Assembly (NCBI GenBank): GCA_964247055.1
Contig: OZ176053.1
Location: forward strand, 11,842,001-11,906,000
Direction of reading: 5' to 3'
Source of the DNA: Paragordius varius
Taxonomy: Eukaryota; Nematomorpha
Length of the DNA stretch: 64,000 nucleotides
The notes beneath the pieces are model-generated. The model was not told the origin of the DNA and ran no database searches. It saw only the letters and a program-made list of their open reading frames with translations. The translations under genes were made by a program, and so were the position numbers. Shown here one piece after another: positions 24,364 through 35,242 of the stretch (position 1 is its first letter; every line of letters starts with the position of its first letter).

Positions 24364-27300
24364 TTTTGTTATCTTTTTTATGTTTAATAATATATATTAT
24401 ATTTTAATCGAAAAATAGGCACCATTCAAAAAAATTAAAGGAATTATTTTGAATGCAACGTTTCATCCCAAAGCACCAATCCTATTTGTCTCGGTATAAT
24501 TTCATTTTATCTTGCGTTAAAAGATTGCCTCACTTCTGTTTCAATTATATTTTAAGCTTAATATATTTTTGCATGATTTGATTAGAATTTTGCATTTTAA
24601 TTATTAAAATATTAGTTTTTGATACGATTAATATTAATTTGGGAAACAAAACGGAACATTAAAAAACAATATTTAATTTATATTTTATTTGAATCGCATC
24701 AAAACCACAATATTTTCATTTGTCCCCCTCTAATAATAATCTAATTGAATTTTTTATTTTCAAATTAAATTATCCAGACCCAAAAGTACATCAAAATATA
24801 CAATTTGATGCGCAAAGAATTGTCAAAAATCCTTATGACTTCATGTAAATGGGTGTCTAGTATCGCTATCCATCCCGGAGGTGACAATTTAATAGCCGGT
24901 TCCTATGATAATAAAGTTGTTTGGTTTGATTTGGATTTGTCCACCAAACCCTATAAAACACTCAAGTAAATTATTCATTTATTTGATAACGCTCTATGTC
25001 AATTATTTCGCGTTTTTAGATTTATGTGTAAGAATAAATATTTTTGACTTTTGAGGTGATTTGGATTAATTCATATAATAATTTAAAGTTTGATACAATA
25101 TTAAATTTTCCCGTATTTGTAATAAAAGTTCTTTTTTTAGAAAATACTTTTAATATTTTTTTGGTAAACCATTTATAAATATAATCCTTTCATTCATTTT
25201 AGATTTCATTCATCGGCAGTAAGAAGTGTGGCTTATCATCCGAAACAACCGCTCTTTGCTTCAGCGTCAGAAGATTGCTCCATAATAATTTCTCATGGGA
25301 TGGTTTACAAGTATATATCATTATATATTTGTTGATAAGGTTTATTATACAAGGTGTTTGAAATAAGTTTATTTACTTTTTTTGCTTAAATAATTATCAG
25401 GCGGAAAATATTTATTTTTTTGAAATTGCATTTAATTGGAGTTATACTTTTGCGTTGTAAACACAACGCTCATCCTTCTATATATAAGAGGTGTAATTTT
25501 TGTTTTAATTTCATCATCTTTTCCTTGAAATTTAATTTATAAATTCAAAATAAACAGAAGTCTAATAACTTTTTCAATATTCTCTTATGAAAATATTTAG
25601 GTCAGAAATCATCATAATAATTGAGGTTTTGATCGTAAAAGTGGGGTATAGATTAAAAAATAATATTGAGTGGGTAACGACGAGGGTTTGTAATGTAAAT
25701 GATGTTAAAATCGTCGTAAAATAACGTAAAAATTGTCAAATTTTCGCCATAGGCATCATCAGGAGATTAGTTAAGAAAAATATATATATAATATAAGTTA
25801 ATAAAAATTATAAAAAATGAACAAAATCATGATTGATATTACTTATATAGGAAAAAATTACAAAAGAACCGTTAATGGACAAATGAAAGAAAGATCACGA
25901 AGAAACCTTTGTGATATAAAATAACCAAATGTGCATTTTTTTTATTCTTTTTGAAAAAAATAATTGTATTGCTATAAATAAAATATTAATTTAACATTAA
26001 ACAATGTGAACACAAAATTATAAAAATTTAAGTATCTACACTGTAAAATGGTTTGTAATTGAAAATTCGATAATTTTTGATAAACGATATAGTTTCAGGG
26101 TTTATATCTTTCCTCTCTTCACGGCGATTAAGTAAACCATCTTCTGCGCTCTGTATAAAGAGTGCGTCTTTTGTTATCCTTGAGCTGTACTTTCTTTCTA
26201 CGGCTAAAACGTCAATTGTGTTTGAGCACTTATGGTTGTTATCCACGCAATGCAGAAACATGGCCGAACTTTTTCTTTTTTGATGTTCCTTAAATCTTAC
26301 CTTTATATTTCGCTTTGATTGGCCTATGTAAAATGCTGGGCAATTCTTCCATTTCAACTTAAATACGATATTTTCCATTTCCACTTCCTTAGACTTTAAC
26401 ATCTTTAAAACGTTCAATGTTGGTTTATAAACCACTTTGTCATCTTTCATTGTTAAAATTCTCCCGAGACTTTCTGATGCGCTATAGGGTAAGCAAACAA
26501 ATTTTATGCGATTGTTTTTTTCGGAGGGATAAATAGTTTCGTCCGTTGTTGACTGTGAGGTTTCTGTGGGAAGGATGGGGTGGCATGGAATAAAACCAAC
26601 AGGATTTGCTAAGAGAGTCAGGTTTCTTTTTATTGTTTACTGCTGTTGTAATCCATTCTTTTTGATAGTCTTGTTGTAGCAAATACTGTACAATTTCATT
26701 TGTTGATGTATCTGCATTTTTACTGTATTGGGTAATAGAAATGTGCGTTTTAGGTAACTGGATACTATAGCTTTGTATGTGAAGGAGGGGTGATTGGAAT
26801 TTATTGGTAGGAAGTTGTAGTTAAACAATTTTATGTAGTATACCTTTGTATAAATTATATACTCATTGTCGATTTTTACTCTTGTTAAAACTATATCTAA
26901 AAAAGCAAGGAATGTCCCTCTTCATCCTCTTGAGGTGATTCATTAAAAGCATGGAATAAATTGCCTTGATTTTCTTTTCTATCCATTATCAGTATAGCAT
27001 TGACATACCTTCTGTAAAATTTGATATTATCTTCTTGGGCATAATTCGCCGATGACGGATGAATAACTGCAACCCATGGGTGTTCCTTTGATTTGTTTAT
27101 GAAAATTTATTGTCGTAAATAAAGTAATTATTGTACATTACCGCTCAAATTAAAAGAAGACAAGAATCAATATTTATGTGTTTTTCAAAATAATCTCTAT
27201 GTTCCTGCAAAAATTCTTCCAAAATGTTGTCGGCCCAAACGATCGGAAAACTAGTGTATAGAGATGTAACATCAAAAGATACTAATGTATCATGTTCCGT

Positions 27301-27831
27301 TAATTTTAATTCTCGCAATGTGCCTACCACCTCAAAGGAATTTTTAACATCATGCTCATTAGGGGGGGGGGGGGGTTCTATAGACTACAATCGGTCTCAA
27401 AGGATTTGATGGTTTATGTACTTTTGGGTTGGCGTAAAATCTGGACATTTTTGGAAATGAGGGGTTAATTCTTTGTACATTTTATCAAAGGATAACAAAA
27501 GAAGCACTCTTTATACATAGCGCAGAAGATGGTTTACTTAGTCGCCGTGAAGAGAGGAAAGTTATAAACCCTGAAACTAAATCGTTTATCAAAAATTATT
27601 GAATTTTTAATTACAAACCAGTGTAGTTACTACTTAAATTTTAATAATTTTGTGTTTACATTGTTTAATGTTAAATTGTTAGATAGCAATACAATTAATT
27701 TTTTAAAAAAAAATAAAAAAAAATGCACATTTGGTTTATTTTAAATCACAACGGTTCCTTTGTAATTTTTTCCTATATATCAGTAATATCATTCATGATT
27801 TTGTTCATTTTTTAATTGTATTTTTACATCT

Positions 27832-27867
<36 letters not shown>

Positions 27868-28790
27868 TTTGCACTTCAAGAGTGTCCTTGAACACTTCAA
27901 GTTGGTCCTGGAACAATTCAAGTTTGTCCTTGAACCCTTCAAGTTGGTCCTTTGATTTTTTTGTTTTGTTTTTAACTTTTATCAATCAAATCGTAAATAA
28001 TTCATTTATTTTATTGTTTTTAACCTATTTTCTAATATTTAACATAAATTTTAAATCGATATCAACTTTTAATTTTTGAGAAACCGTATATCTTTATTAA
28101 TTTCTTAAAATAATTTTGGATATTTATTTTAACAAATAATATATAAGTTTTCTGGATTATTAATTAAAATTTTTCATTAAAAACATTTAAAAGTCAATAA
28201 TTTTGTTCAATTGAAAAAAAATAGTTTGAAACAAAAAAGTGGTTTTTAAATAAAATTTTTTATTTTTAAGTGAATTAATTATATAATAAATAATGAAAAT
28301 TAGGTTAATAAAAAATAAAATAAAAAAATAAATGCAAAAATTATGGTTAATCAAAATTTATAAATTTTAAGGATCAACTTAAAAGTTTCAAGGACCAACT
28401 TGAAATGTTCAAGGACCAACTTGAATTGTTCAATACCAACTTGAACTGTTTAAGGACCAACTTGAATTGATCAAGGACACCCTTGAAGTGCAAATGGTAT
28501 ATTTTTCTTAACTAATCTCCTGATGATGCCTATGAAATTTGAAAATTAATAAATTATATTTTATTTTTACGTTATTTTACGACGATTTTAGAGCATCATT
28601 AAAAAAATAATATGTTTATCCACAATTGCTTTTTAGCGATTTTATCCAAAACCCACTGATTGTGCCGGTCAAAATTTTGAAGGGACATCAAAAAATGCCT
28701 GGAGGTGTATATTCTTGTGTCTTTCATAATCAACAACCTTGGATATTTTCTGCTGGCGCGGATGGCAATATACACCTTTATTCTTCGTGA
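20180..28790 (+). CDS. BOP1: Ribosome biogenesis protein BOP1 (yeast Erb1), 16 exons
   Basis: Exons: 20180-20239, 20261-20412, 20435-20651, 20766-20873, 21262-21390, 21692-21853, 22313-22472, 22625-22761, 23193-23559, 23873-23905, 23983-24035, 24221-24331, 24419-24493, 24778-24965, 25203-25310 and 28637-28790. All phases agree and give 737 residues, near human BOP1. The BOP1 N-terminal domain is clear: [53 protein letters not shown] and [13 protein letters not shown] repeats follow: [83 protein letters not shown] and the stop. BOP1 works in the nucleolus with PES1 and WDR12 in 5.8S/28S rRNA maturation. The first two introns are 21 and 22 nt; the last is 3,326 nt because a Penelope element and a MITE sit in it. 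The insert in exon 9 ([10 protein letters not shown] region) is low-complexity. Confidence 0.95.
22920..23138 (-). mobile_element. MITE copy B (half element) in BOP1 intron 8
   Basis: The right end CTTGAAGTGCAAATGGTA is followed by TA (23139-23140) and preceded by inverse copies of the GGACCAACTTGAA word. The rest is the reverse complement of the left half of copy C (27863-28499). The left end is gone. The element fills half of the 431-nt intron. Confidence 0.8.
24333..24360. repeat. (TA)n microsatellite in BOP1 intron 12
   Basis: A run of about 14 TA dinucleotides begins directly after the 5' splice site GT of an 87-nt intron. Confidence 0.85.
25725..25765 (-). ncRNA. Hammerhead ribozyme-like core in the left Penelope arm
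   Basis: Read on the minus strand, CUGAUGA (25756-25762) is followed by a short GCC-UAU-GGC hairpin, GAAA (25742-25745), and then a stem AAAUU-UGAC-AAUUU. This is the order core - stem II - GAAA - stem III of hammerheads, which Penelope elements are known to carry. One extra U sits before stem II and stem I does not close by eye, so activity is doubtful. The matching place in the right arm (about 28520) keeps CTGATGA but has lost stem II pairing. Confidence 0.4.
27361..27375. repeat. Poly-G run inside the Penelope element
   Basis: About 13 consecutive G bases. This is notable in such AT-rich DNA and a possible sequencing or assembly soft spot. Confidence 0.7.
27863..28499 (+). mobile_element. 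MITE copy C, inserted in the right arm of the Penelope element
   Basis: The 637-bp element is flanked by TA and starts TATCATTTGCACTTCAAG. It ends CTTGAAGTGCAAATGGTA. Four diverged direct copies of TTCAAGTTGGTCCTTGAAC follow the left end and about five inverse copies precede the right end. The Penelope arm resumes directly on both sides, so the MITE came later. This is the most complete of the three copies in the window. Confidence 0.88.
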
Positions 28791-28830
28791 TATCATCTAT
28801 CTTCTTGCAATAATAATCATTTCGATTGCA

Positions 28831-28836
28831 AATAAA
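28831..28836 (+). terminator. AATAAA poly-A signal of BOP1
   Basis: AATAAA lies 41 nt past the TGA stop of BOP1 at 28788-28790. Confidence 0.6.
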
Positions 28837-29575
28837 TTTGATATGTATACCTTATTTTACAATTAAGTTTTGTTGTGCTTAAAATATTGAAATTTTTTGA
28901 AATAGCCCTTATAATAAGCTAAAAAGATCTTGGGAAAAAATGTAATTATTTTTTCCATTTTTTTGAACAGATCCGTAGATATGTATATTAAATATAATGT
29001 GGAATTAATAAAACACTGAATATTAAGTTAAATTAATGAGATTAAAGCCATTTAAATGTTTGTAATTAATTATAAAATAATTTCATTCTATTAATAAAAC
29101 TAAATAAAATTATCGAAACGTTCGGATTAAGTTAAAATTTTTACAATTTATTTTATGAACCAAAAGTGTAACTTTAATTTATTTTGGGTATTTATTTAAT
29201 TTATATTGGCACAAAATGTTACTATTTGTTTACCTTAAATTTAAGGGAAACCATATTAGAGGATCTATTTTCGAATTAAATTTAAAATTTAAAACAATTA
29301 TTTTGATAATCGTTACAAAAAATATGTATGACTACCCAACTATTTCGATTAATCTACAAGATTATTAATTTAAAAATATTAATATCACATTTATTGACTT
29401 TATTAAGGTATGTACAAGGCGAACGTCGAAATATATACTTATCCATATATAATAATATAGATTTGACCAATCTATTGATTGAAATACATTCACTAAAGAT
29501 TAAACATGCACGCATAAATGATGTTAGTTTTTAAGTTTGTTGCATTTATAATAAGTCAGTCTAAAAATGAAGCAA
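28837..29575. other. Convergent intergenic stretch between BOP1 and the UBE2G1-type gene
   Basis: About 740 AT-rich bases in which nothing coding or repeated was recognised. Both genes end toward it. Confidence 0.5.
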
Positions 29576-30621
29576 TTAATCAAGGAATTCTTGACTTTTT
29601 CTGACGCATTCTTTCACTCGGCGTTTAAATTCGGGGAAGTTATCACGAAATTCTTTCTAATATAAAAATTATATATTAGAATACAGGCAATTCTATCTGG
29701 TCATATTCATTGAACAAAGTATGGCAAATACCAGAAAAAGTATATAAAATGCATATCTAATTTACAGATAAAAAGCAAAGTTTGGTCGATAATTTTATTA
29801 TGTATAGTAAACTAAGGAATGCTACCATAAAATATAACTATAAAGGTTGATCTCTAATAAATTACCTTATCATAAATTTGTTTAATTTACTTAGTGAAAT
29901 TATGATTTTCAAAATTCTTAATGATCCTTGGTTTTTTTAAAGCCAAAATTTATATAGTAAAAATATATTAGTGTATAGTAAATAATTATTTTTTAATCTG
30001 TTTATAACTAAAAAATTAACCATATCAGATATTCCGTCCAAACTTTAAAATATTTTTTGGTAACTTTAAGAATAAATACCGCGGCGTCAACATTAGCAGG
30101 CGATTCAGTGTTAGGGTCGGCTAATAAAGATATAACGCTATGTAATATAGAATCTACAGAATGCACAGGAAGCCATCGTTCACTCGCTTTCTCGTAACCA
30201 AAAGAATCCTCTCCTGGCTCATGAAGTATAGAAATGCAAACATCTCCTTCCTTGGAAACTAAATATTTCGATAATTATGTTGAAATGTATATTAAATTAT
30301 TTTAGAAATTTTGTCAATTACCGTTAGGATGCCACATATCACATAAAAATTTCATTTTAGGCGGTTTCATTGGGTATTCCAGTGGAAACTTGATTTGTGC
30401 TTTAAAAAAACCTCCTTCGCTGACAGTTATTTAAAAATAAAATTACTATAAGGTATCGGGAGGTCCTACAATCAACACATTCCATAAATATATATTATCA
30501 TCGTTTTCTAAGCCAACAGAAAAACCAGGTTCTGGATTTTTTAACATTTCTATAAATAAGTTAAAATTATACCTTTTAAATGCTTTTGTAATAAAATTTT
30601 GGAATGGGGTGTTGTAGTCAT
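29576..30621 (-). CDS. UBE2G1: Ubiquitin-conjugating enzyme E2, UBE2G1/UBC7 type
   Basis: Five minus-strand exons: 30621-30573, 30549-30447, 30419-30322, 30258-30080 and 29656-29576. They are separated by introns of 23, 27, 63 and 423 nt, and the 510 coding bases give 169 residues, the usual E2 length. The match to UBE2G1 runs end to end: [48 protein letters not shown], then the active-site Cys in [14 protein letters not shown]. The acidic/aromatic insertion [14 protein letters not shown], typical of the G-class, follows, then [14 protein letters not shown] and the end [11 protein letters not shown]2G enzymes pass ubiquitin to E3 ligases in the cytosol and ER-associated degradation. The start ATG gives the short N-terminal helix [15 protein letters not shown]. 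The gene is convergent with BOP1. Confidence 0.95.
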
Positions 30622-30984
30622 TAGGAAAATTGTGCTTTGCTAAAAAGAGTTTCTGAGAATGATAAATCTTCACTTTTTTCAATTTTAATTTATGATGTTT
30701 GTGGGTGGTTTTATACCAAAGCTATTTAACTTCAAAAATATTATTAGTATAGGCAAAATCAAAATTATGCTGTCTTTTGCACCCATGATACAAAAAAAAA
30801 TTTTTAAAAATGTAAAATTGACTAATCAATCAAGTATTTTTATAAATGATACCGCTACAACCGATATTACCAGGAGAGATGCAATGGCAGGTAATTTAAA
30901 AATCAAACTTAAATCATTTCTAAAAAATTTCTCAATAATAGAATCAAAAATTTTCCAATAAAGCACAAGAGCTGTGAGTCCTCG

Positions 30985-31335
30985 ACATTTACAAATACCG
31001 ACTGCAACATAATAAAAGCGTTCGAGTTAAGGCCTATAGATATATGGGTATACAATGGGAGCAAAAGATAGCAAATGATCAAATAGTAGAACATATTAAA
31101 CCCGAAAAGACTCTACTTCAGAAAATCCATACGTTGCAACTCATTTTTCGGACATGTGATGAGAGCCGATAATTTAGAAAAAGCGACCATGCTAGCCAGT
31201 TGAAGGGGGTAGTAACTAAGTTACGATATTTTAATCAGATAAATAACAGCACATTAAATCCATGAACTTGCACAGATACCTCACAACAATGCTATGGTCC
31301 AAGCTGTCTTAACGACCCCAAAGATATTCACACTC
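30985..31335 (+). mobile_element. LINE 3' fragment (RTE-like C-terminus)
   Basis: AYRYMGIQWEQKIANDQIV and EKTLLQKIHTLQL, followed one frame over by FFGHVMRADNLEKATML, match the C-terminal tail of RTE-type LINE proteins. In the full element at 1285-4503 the same region reads INAFERFCWRK and so on. One frameshift and stops are visible, and nothing of the RT core remains. It ends near a short CATCATCATTAT run. Confidence 0.75.
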
Positions 31336-32208
31336 ATCATCATTATAAAACATTTCACCACCCTTTTTTTAACTTTTTGCAACCAAATGCATACTATGGT
31401 CAAAAAATAAAATATCTTTGAAAAGCTTTAAAATAGCAATATATAAGATTTTTGTAATTTATGGATTTTTATATAAGCTGTTTGTTTCAGTTGTCTTTGG
31501 ATAATGTGACCAGATAGGCTGTTTTCCGCAGTACAAGTACTGGGTTTTCATGAAAAAAACTGCGCCTGTACTGCGCCCACCTTTGTACTGCTTTTTGAAA
31601 TTAATAAAAAATAATTTTTTATAAATATATATTAATTACCTTGTATCGTTTTCAAAAAAAATATTTTAGACTTTAATATAGTACCCTCTGTAAAAATAAC
31701 CCCATAATTTGTAAAGAAATGGTTCTTGTGGTAAAAAACTAAGATTGGCCTATTTAATTTGTTAATCTTTTATTTTCTGCTCGAATTATACATAAAATTC
31801 AGGATTGCAAAAGATTCAGTTTAATGGCTCTTTCACTAAGCGATTCGGCAAAAAGAGGTGCCTTAAAATATTAAATTAACAAAATAATTTATGATATTTT
31901 CATAAATGTTTGATAAAGTTTAGAAAGTCTAATTATTGATATAATTTATCAAACGGAAAATTATAAAAAAATTGTATCCCGTAACATATTATTTAAACTC
32001 TATTATATATGGCATGATTTCGAAATAAAAAATTAAGAATTTTTACTTTTTTTACAAACATTAGATGAGGTGGATACAGTAAATTTGAAATTATACGGAC
32101 AAAATGTAAAAATAAAAGACAATTTTTTTTCAAAAGACAACCATACTTTTTCAACCTTTATTAATAAAGGATAATTCAAAAAATAATGATGAAAGTTGAG
32201 ATATTATG
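31336..32208. other. Gene-free AT-rich stretch
   Basis: No gene seen. A slightly GC-richer patch at 31500-31600 contains CAGTACAAGTACTG and its inverse word, perhaps an old MITE end. The copy of the 8707-8780 repeat lies at 32084-32150. Confidence 0.45.
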
Positions 32209-33113
32209 GTTTATCATAATTTAAGGAGATATTTCAACATATAAATAGCCTAAAATCATATATTTAGGGTTCTATAATATCTCAGTTCGAAAGATGGCGT
32301 TTTTCATTTAACAAAAAAAATTTATATACTATATTAAAATAATTTTTTTAATTATATACCAGCTAAACTCACCATTAAATCTTATTAATATTTTATTCAG
32401 TAAAAATATATTAAAATAAAACCAAAATATATTGATTTTTTATTTTTTGTCATCTGGTTTATGAGTGTATATAAAATTTATACAGCTTTATTTCGGATTT
32501 TTACATAGTGGGAATTATAAAGTATATAATTTTGCAAAATAGGATTTAAAATAGTGGTAAATCCATGTTTATTCTGGAATCTTACATGAGTGAAAGTTAT
32601 AATTATATAATTTATGCAAAATCGGATTTAAAAGTAGTGTAAAAGCAACCAAATATCCGTACATATCCCAATAAAAATATTTTTTGTGTAAAACAAACTA
32701 CAGGGATTTGTACGGATTGTTGGTTGATATTCCATTACTTTTAAATCCTATTTTGCATAAGTTATATACTTTAAAACTCTTACTGTTGTAAGATTCCAAA
32801 ACAAAACAGTATAAATTTTTTATACACTCATAAATCAGATGACAGAAAAATGAAAAAATTCAAAACAACATTTTTTAGTTTTATTTTGATATAGAAGTTT
32901 TTTTTACTAAATAAAATATAAATGTTAAGATTTTAATAGTCAGTTTAGCTAGTAAATATTAAAAAAAATTATTTAAATATAGTTTTAGAAAAAAATTTGA
33001 CTTTTAAGTGTGTTAAAAGAAAAACGCTATCTTTTGAACTGAGATTTTATAGAAACCCTGTTTATATGATTTTAGGCTATTTATATATAGAAAATATCTA
33101 CTAAAATGATAAT
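32209..33113. mobile_element. Large foldback element (about 0.9 kb inverted repeat)
   Basis: The left arm 32209-32669 and right arm 32703-33113 are inverse copies over more than 400 bp, around a 33-nt loop. Matching landmarks, outside to inside: ATAAATAGCCTAAAATCATA, TCTCAGTTC(G/A)AAAGAT, GTCATCTG(G/A)TTTATGAGTG, and AATATCCGTACATATCCC near the loop. No coding frame is present. Such a long hairpin could produce double-stranded RNA if transcribed. Confidence 0.82.
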
Positions 33114-33261
33114 CAACATAATACTCAACCGATTTCGATTTTCTCTTAATACTTTAAAAACTAGGTCAGCAACTTTTTGCGGCCAATGAATTCGCTGGTC
33201 ACAAGCTATCTCATGGAAATTTTTTTTTAAAAATTGACCCTTATTTGGACACAGTGATATA

Positions 33262-33810
33262 TATATATATATATATATAAATGGAAAATGCTGGCTTTGC
33301 GATCTGTTTCCGGAAAACCAGTAAACCCACTCAAATCCAAATATCGAAAAATATAATCATTAATAAATGCTCCGACAATAGCTTCGTCCTTTTTTTGAAT
33401 TAGGCCCCCAGTTCGGGCCCACCCCGTGTAAAAAACGGTTATTTTGAAAACAGAAGTCCTGTCCCTGACACAATTTTCCGGAGAACGTGTTGGACCATTA
33501 AATTTCAAATATGATTTTTATTTACTATTTTCGATTGTGCCAAACATAGTCGGCTCGCTTTTTTAATTTAGGCCCTTTTTTTACCCGCTCACCCCGTAAT
33601 ATGCCATAAAAATAATTTTTTGAATCTATTCTTCGCCCCAGTCAACAATATATTAGTATGAATGCACCGTTTTAAAATTCCTATGAGATCATAGCTATTA
33701 AATAATGTTTCGAAATAATTGTCCCTTTTTCACAATAGCCCCCCCCCCCCCCTCCACCAGAAGTCGGAAGAACTTCCTCGGGCTGCGTGGCAGATCGAGA
33801 TTTACGCTAG
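33262..33810 (+). mobile_element. Second, shorter Helitron copy
   Basis: After a (TA)n run, 33280-33640 follows the first 350 bases of the 40136-42070 Helitron. Shared words include TGTTTCCGGAAAACC, TCATTAATAAATGC, CCCAGTTCGGGCCC and ATAGTCGGCTCGC. A GCTAG at 33806-33810 followed by T may be its 3' end. A run of 14 C bases at about 33740-33753 lies inside. The internal repeat array is absent. Confidence 0.65.
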
Positions 33811-33839
33811 TATATATATATATATATATATATACTAAT

Positions 33840-35061
33840 TTCAATAAAGAGTGCATAAAAGATATAACACATAATGATTTTATACAATTACAAAAAATGG
33901 ACTAAATTAGTTTGGACACATTGACGGGAGATATTCACAATAAATTGTATAAATACTAAGCATAAAATTTAGAGAATAATAGGAAAATTTATGTCTTTTA
34001 AAAAGCATGGGCACAATTAGCAAGATTTGCGTAATCCAAGTTTATTTTGGGACGCCATATATGGAATTAAAAGGCTGTATTACATTGCCCCTTTCTCAAG
34101 CTAAAATAATGTATAATTACACATTCAACATTTCAGATTGTTTATTCAAAACAACTGCTTCTCAGCAAATTAGATTTATTTAAAGTTTTATTTATTTATA
34201 CTTTATAATTTTAATTTAAAATTACCTTTAAATTAAACTTTGGGCTTGGAACCTCTGCGTTAAAATCGCCGTTTAAAGCTTTATTTTTAATCATTTTGTT
34301 GAGTGAATTGTGTTAAACGTACAGGCTAATAATTGTCAAAGTGTTTGTTAAAGTATGACATATTATATTTAATTTGATTAATATTTTAACAAAGATTTGT
34401 GTTAATTCTTTTTTGTAAACCAGAGTTAGAGTAAACAATTGCACAAACCATAGTTACATAAAAACAATAATTTTTACATAGAAAACCGGGAACTTAATTT
34501 TTTTATTTGTCCAAATTTTGTGCGTTATCTAGTTGAAAGAGCGATTTTCGATTTCGAATCAGAAAATAAATAGTCATTAAATTTCCATTTATCCATAAAG
34601 ACTAACTAGTAAAATTTGATTGATAACAAACTAAAATATGCAACATGTGCCATTGTAAAAGTTAATAGTAGGTCTCAACCAATTGGATAAAAATATATTT
34701 TTATTTTTTTTCAAAATAATGTTGTAATTAAAATAGAGAAATTTGTAATTTTTTTCACATGAAATATTATTATTATTATTATGAAAATAAATTCGCATAT
34801 AAAAACACATAATGATGTAAATAGGGAAGAATATCGATCGATTATATAAAAAATTTTAATATCGGTTTTGATTGCATTGTAAAATAATAAACAAATACCA
34901 TTCGATCCTTCTGTTCAGCTTTGCCACACATATTTTTTCTTTTATATATCTATCCTATTCATTTAAAATTCCACAATAGTTTTATAATTTTCTCAAAAAA
35001 CATTTATTTTAAACTTTTAAACTCATTCTTAAATTTTCAAAAAAGTTATTAAATTTAAAAT
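33840..35061. other. AT-rich region upstream of troponin T
   Basis: About 1.2 kb without a supported gene; it should contain the troponin T promoter and 5' UTR. No specific site could be assigned by eye. Confidence 0.45.
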
Positions 35062-35182
35062 ATGTCATCTTCATCCGAATCTGAGAGCGAAAAGTATGTT
35101 AATTTTTTTGTCCTTAACTAATTTTATTTAATAAAACTATTAACGGAATCATAAATATATTGCGATTTTTTAAATCTATCTA

Positions 35183-35242
<60 letters not shown>

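Larger units (their letters stand above)
25697..28600 (-). mobile_element. Penelope-like retroelement with long inverted arms, in the last BOP1 intron
   Basis: On the minus strand, RT-like segments (27145-27330, [14 protein letters not shown]; 26637-26828) precede a GIY-YIG endonuclease frame at 26028-26450. That frame carries [22 protein letters not shown], which is the Penelope nuclease signature, and [11 protein letters not shown] just before it. The element is bounded by inverted copies of its own end. The left arm 25697-26178 and the right arm 27496-27862 plus 28500-28600 share ATGATG, TAAAATCGTCGTAAAATAAC, CATAGGCATCATCAGGAG and the C-terminal GIY-YIG coding bases. Inverted pseudo-LTRs are a known Penelope arrangement. 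The RT part is short and broken, so the copy is dead. A MITE has split the right arm. Confidence 0.85.

Noticed and set aside
26077-26283. Plus-strand open frame of 68 codons
   Set aside because: It is the shadow of the minus-strand GIY-YIG endonuclease of the Penelope element.
27731-28079. Open frames with YIYIYIYI runs
   Set aside because: These are translations of TA repeats and of the MITE subterminal array, not genes. The same applies to 33227-33508 and 33705-33905.
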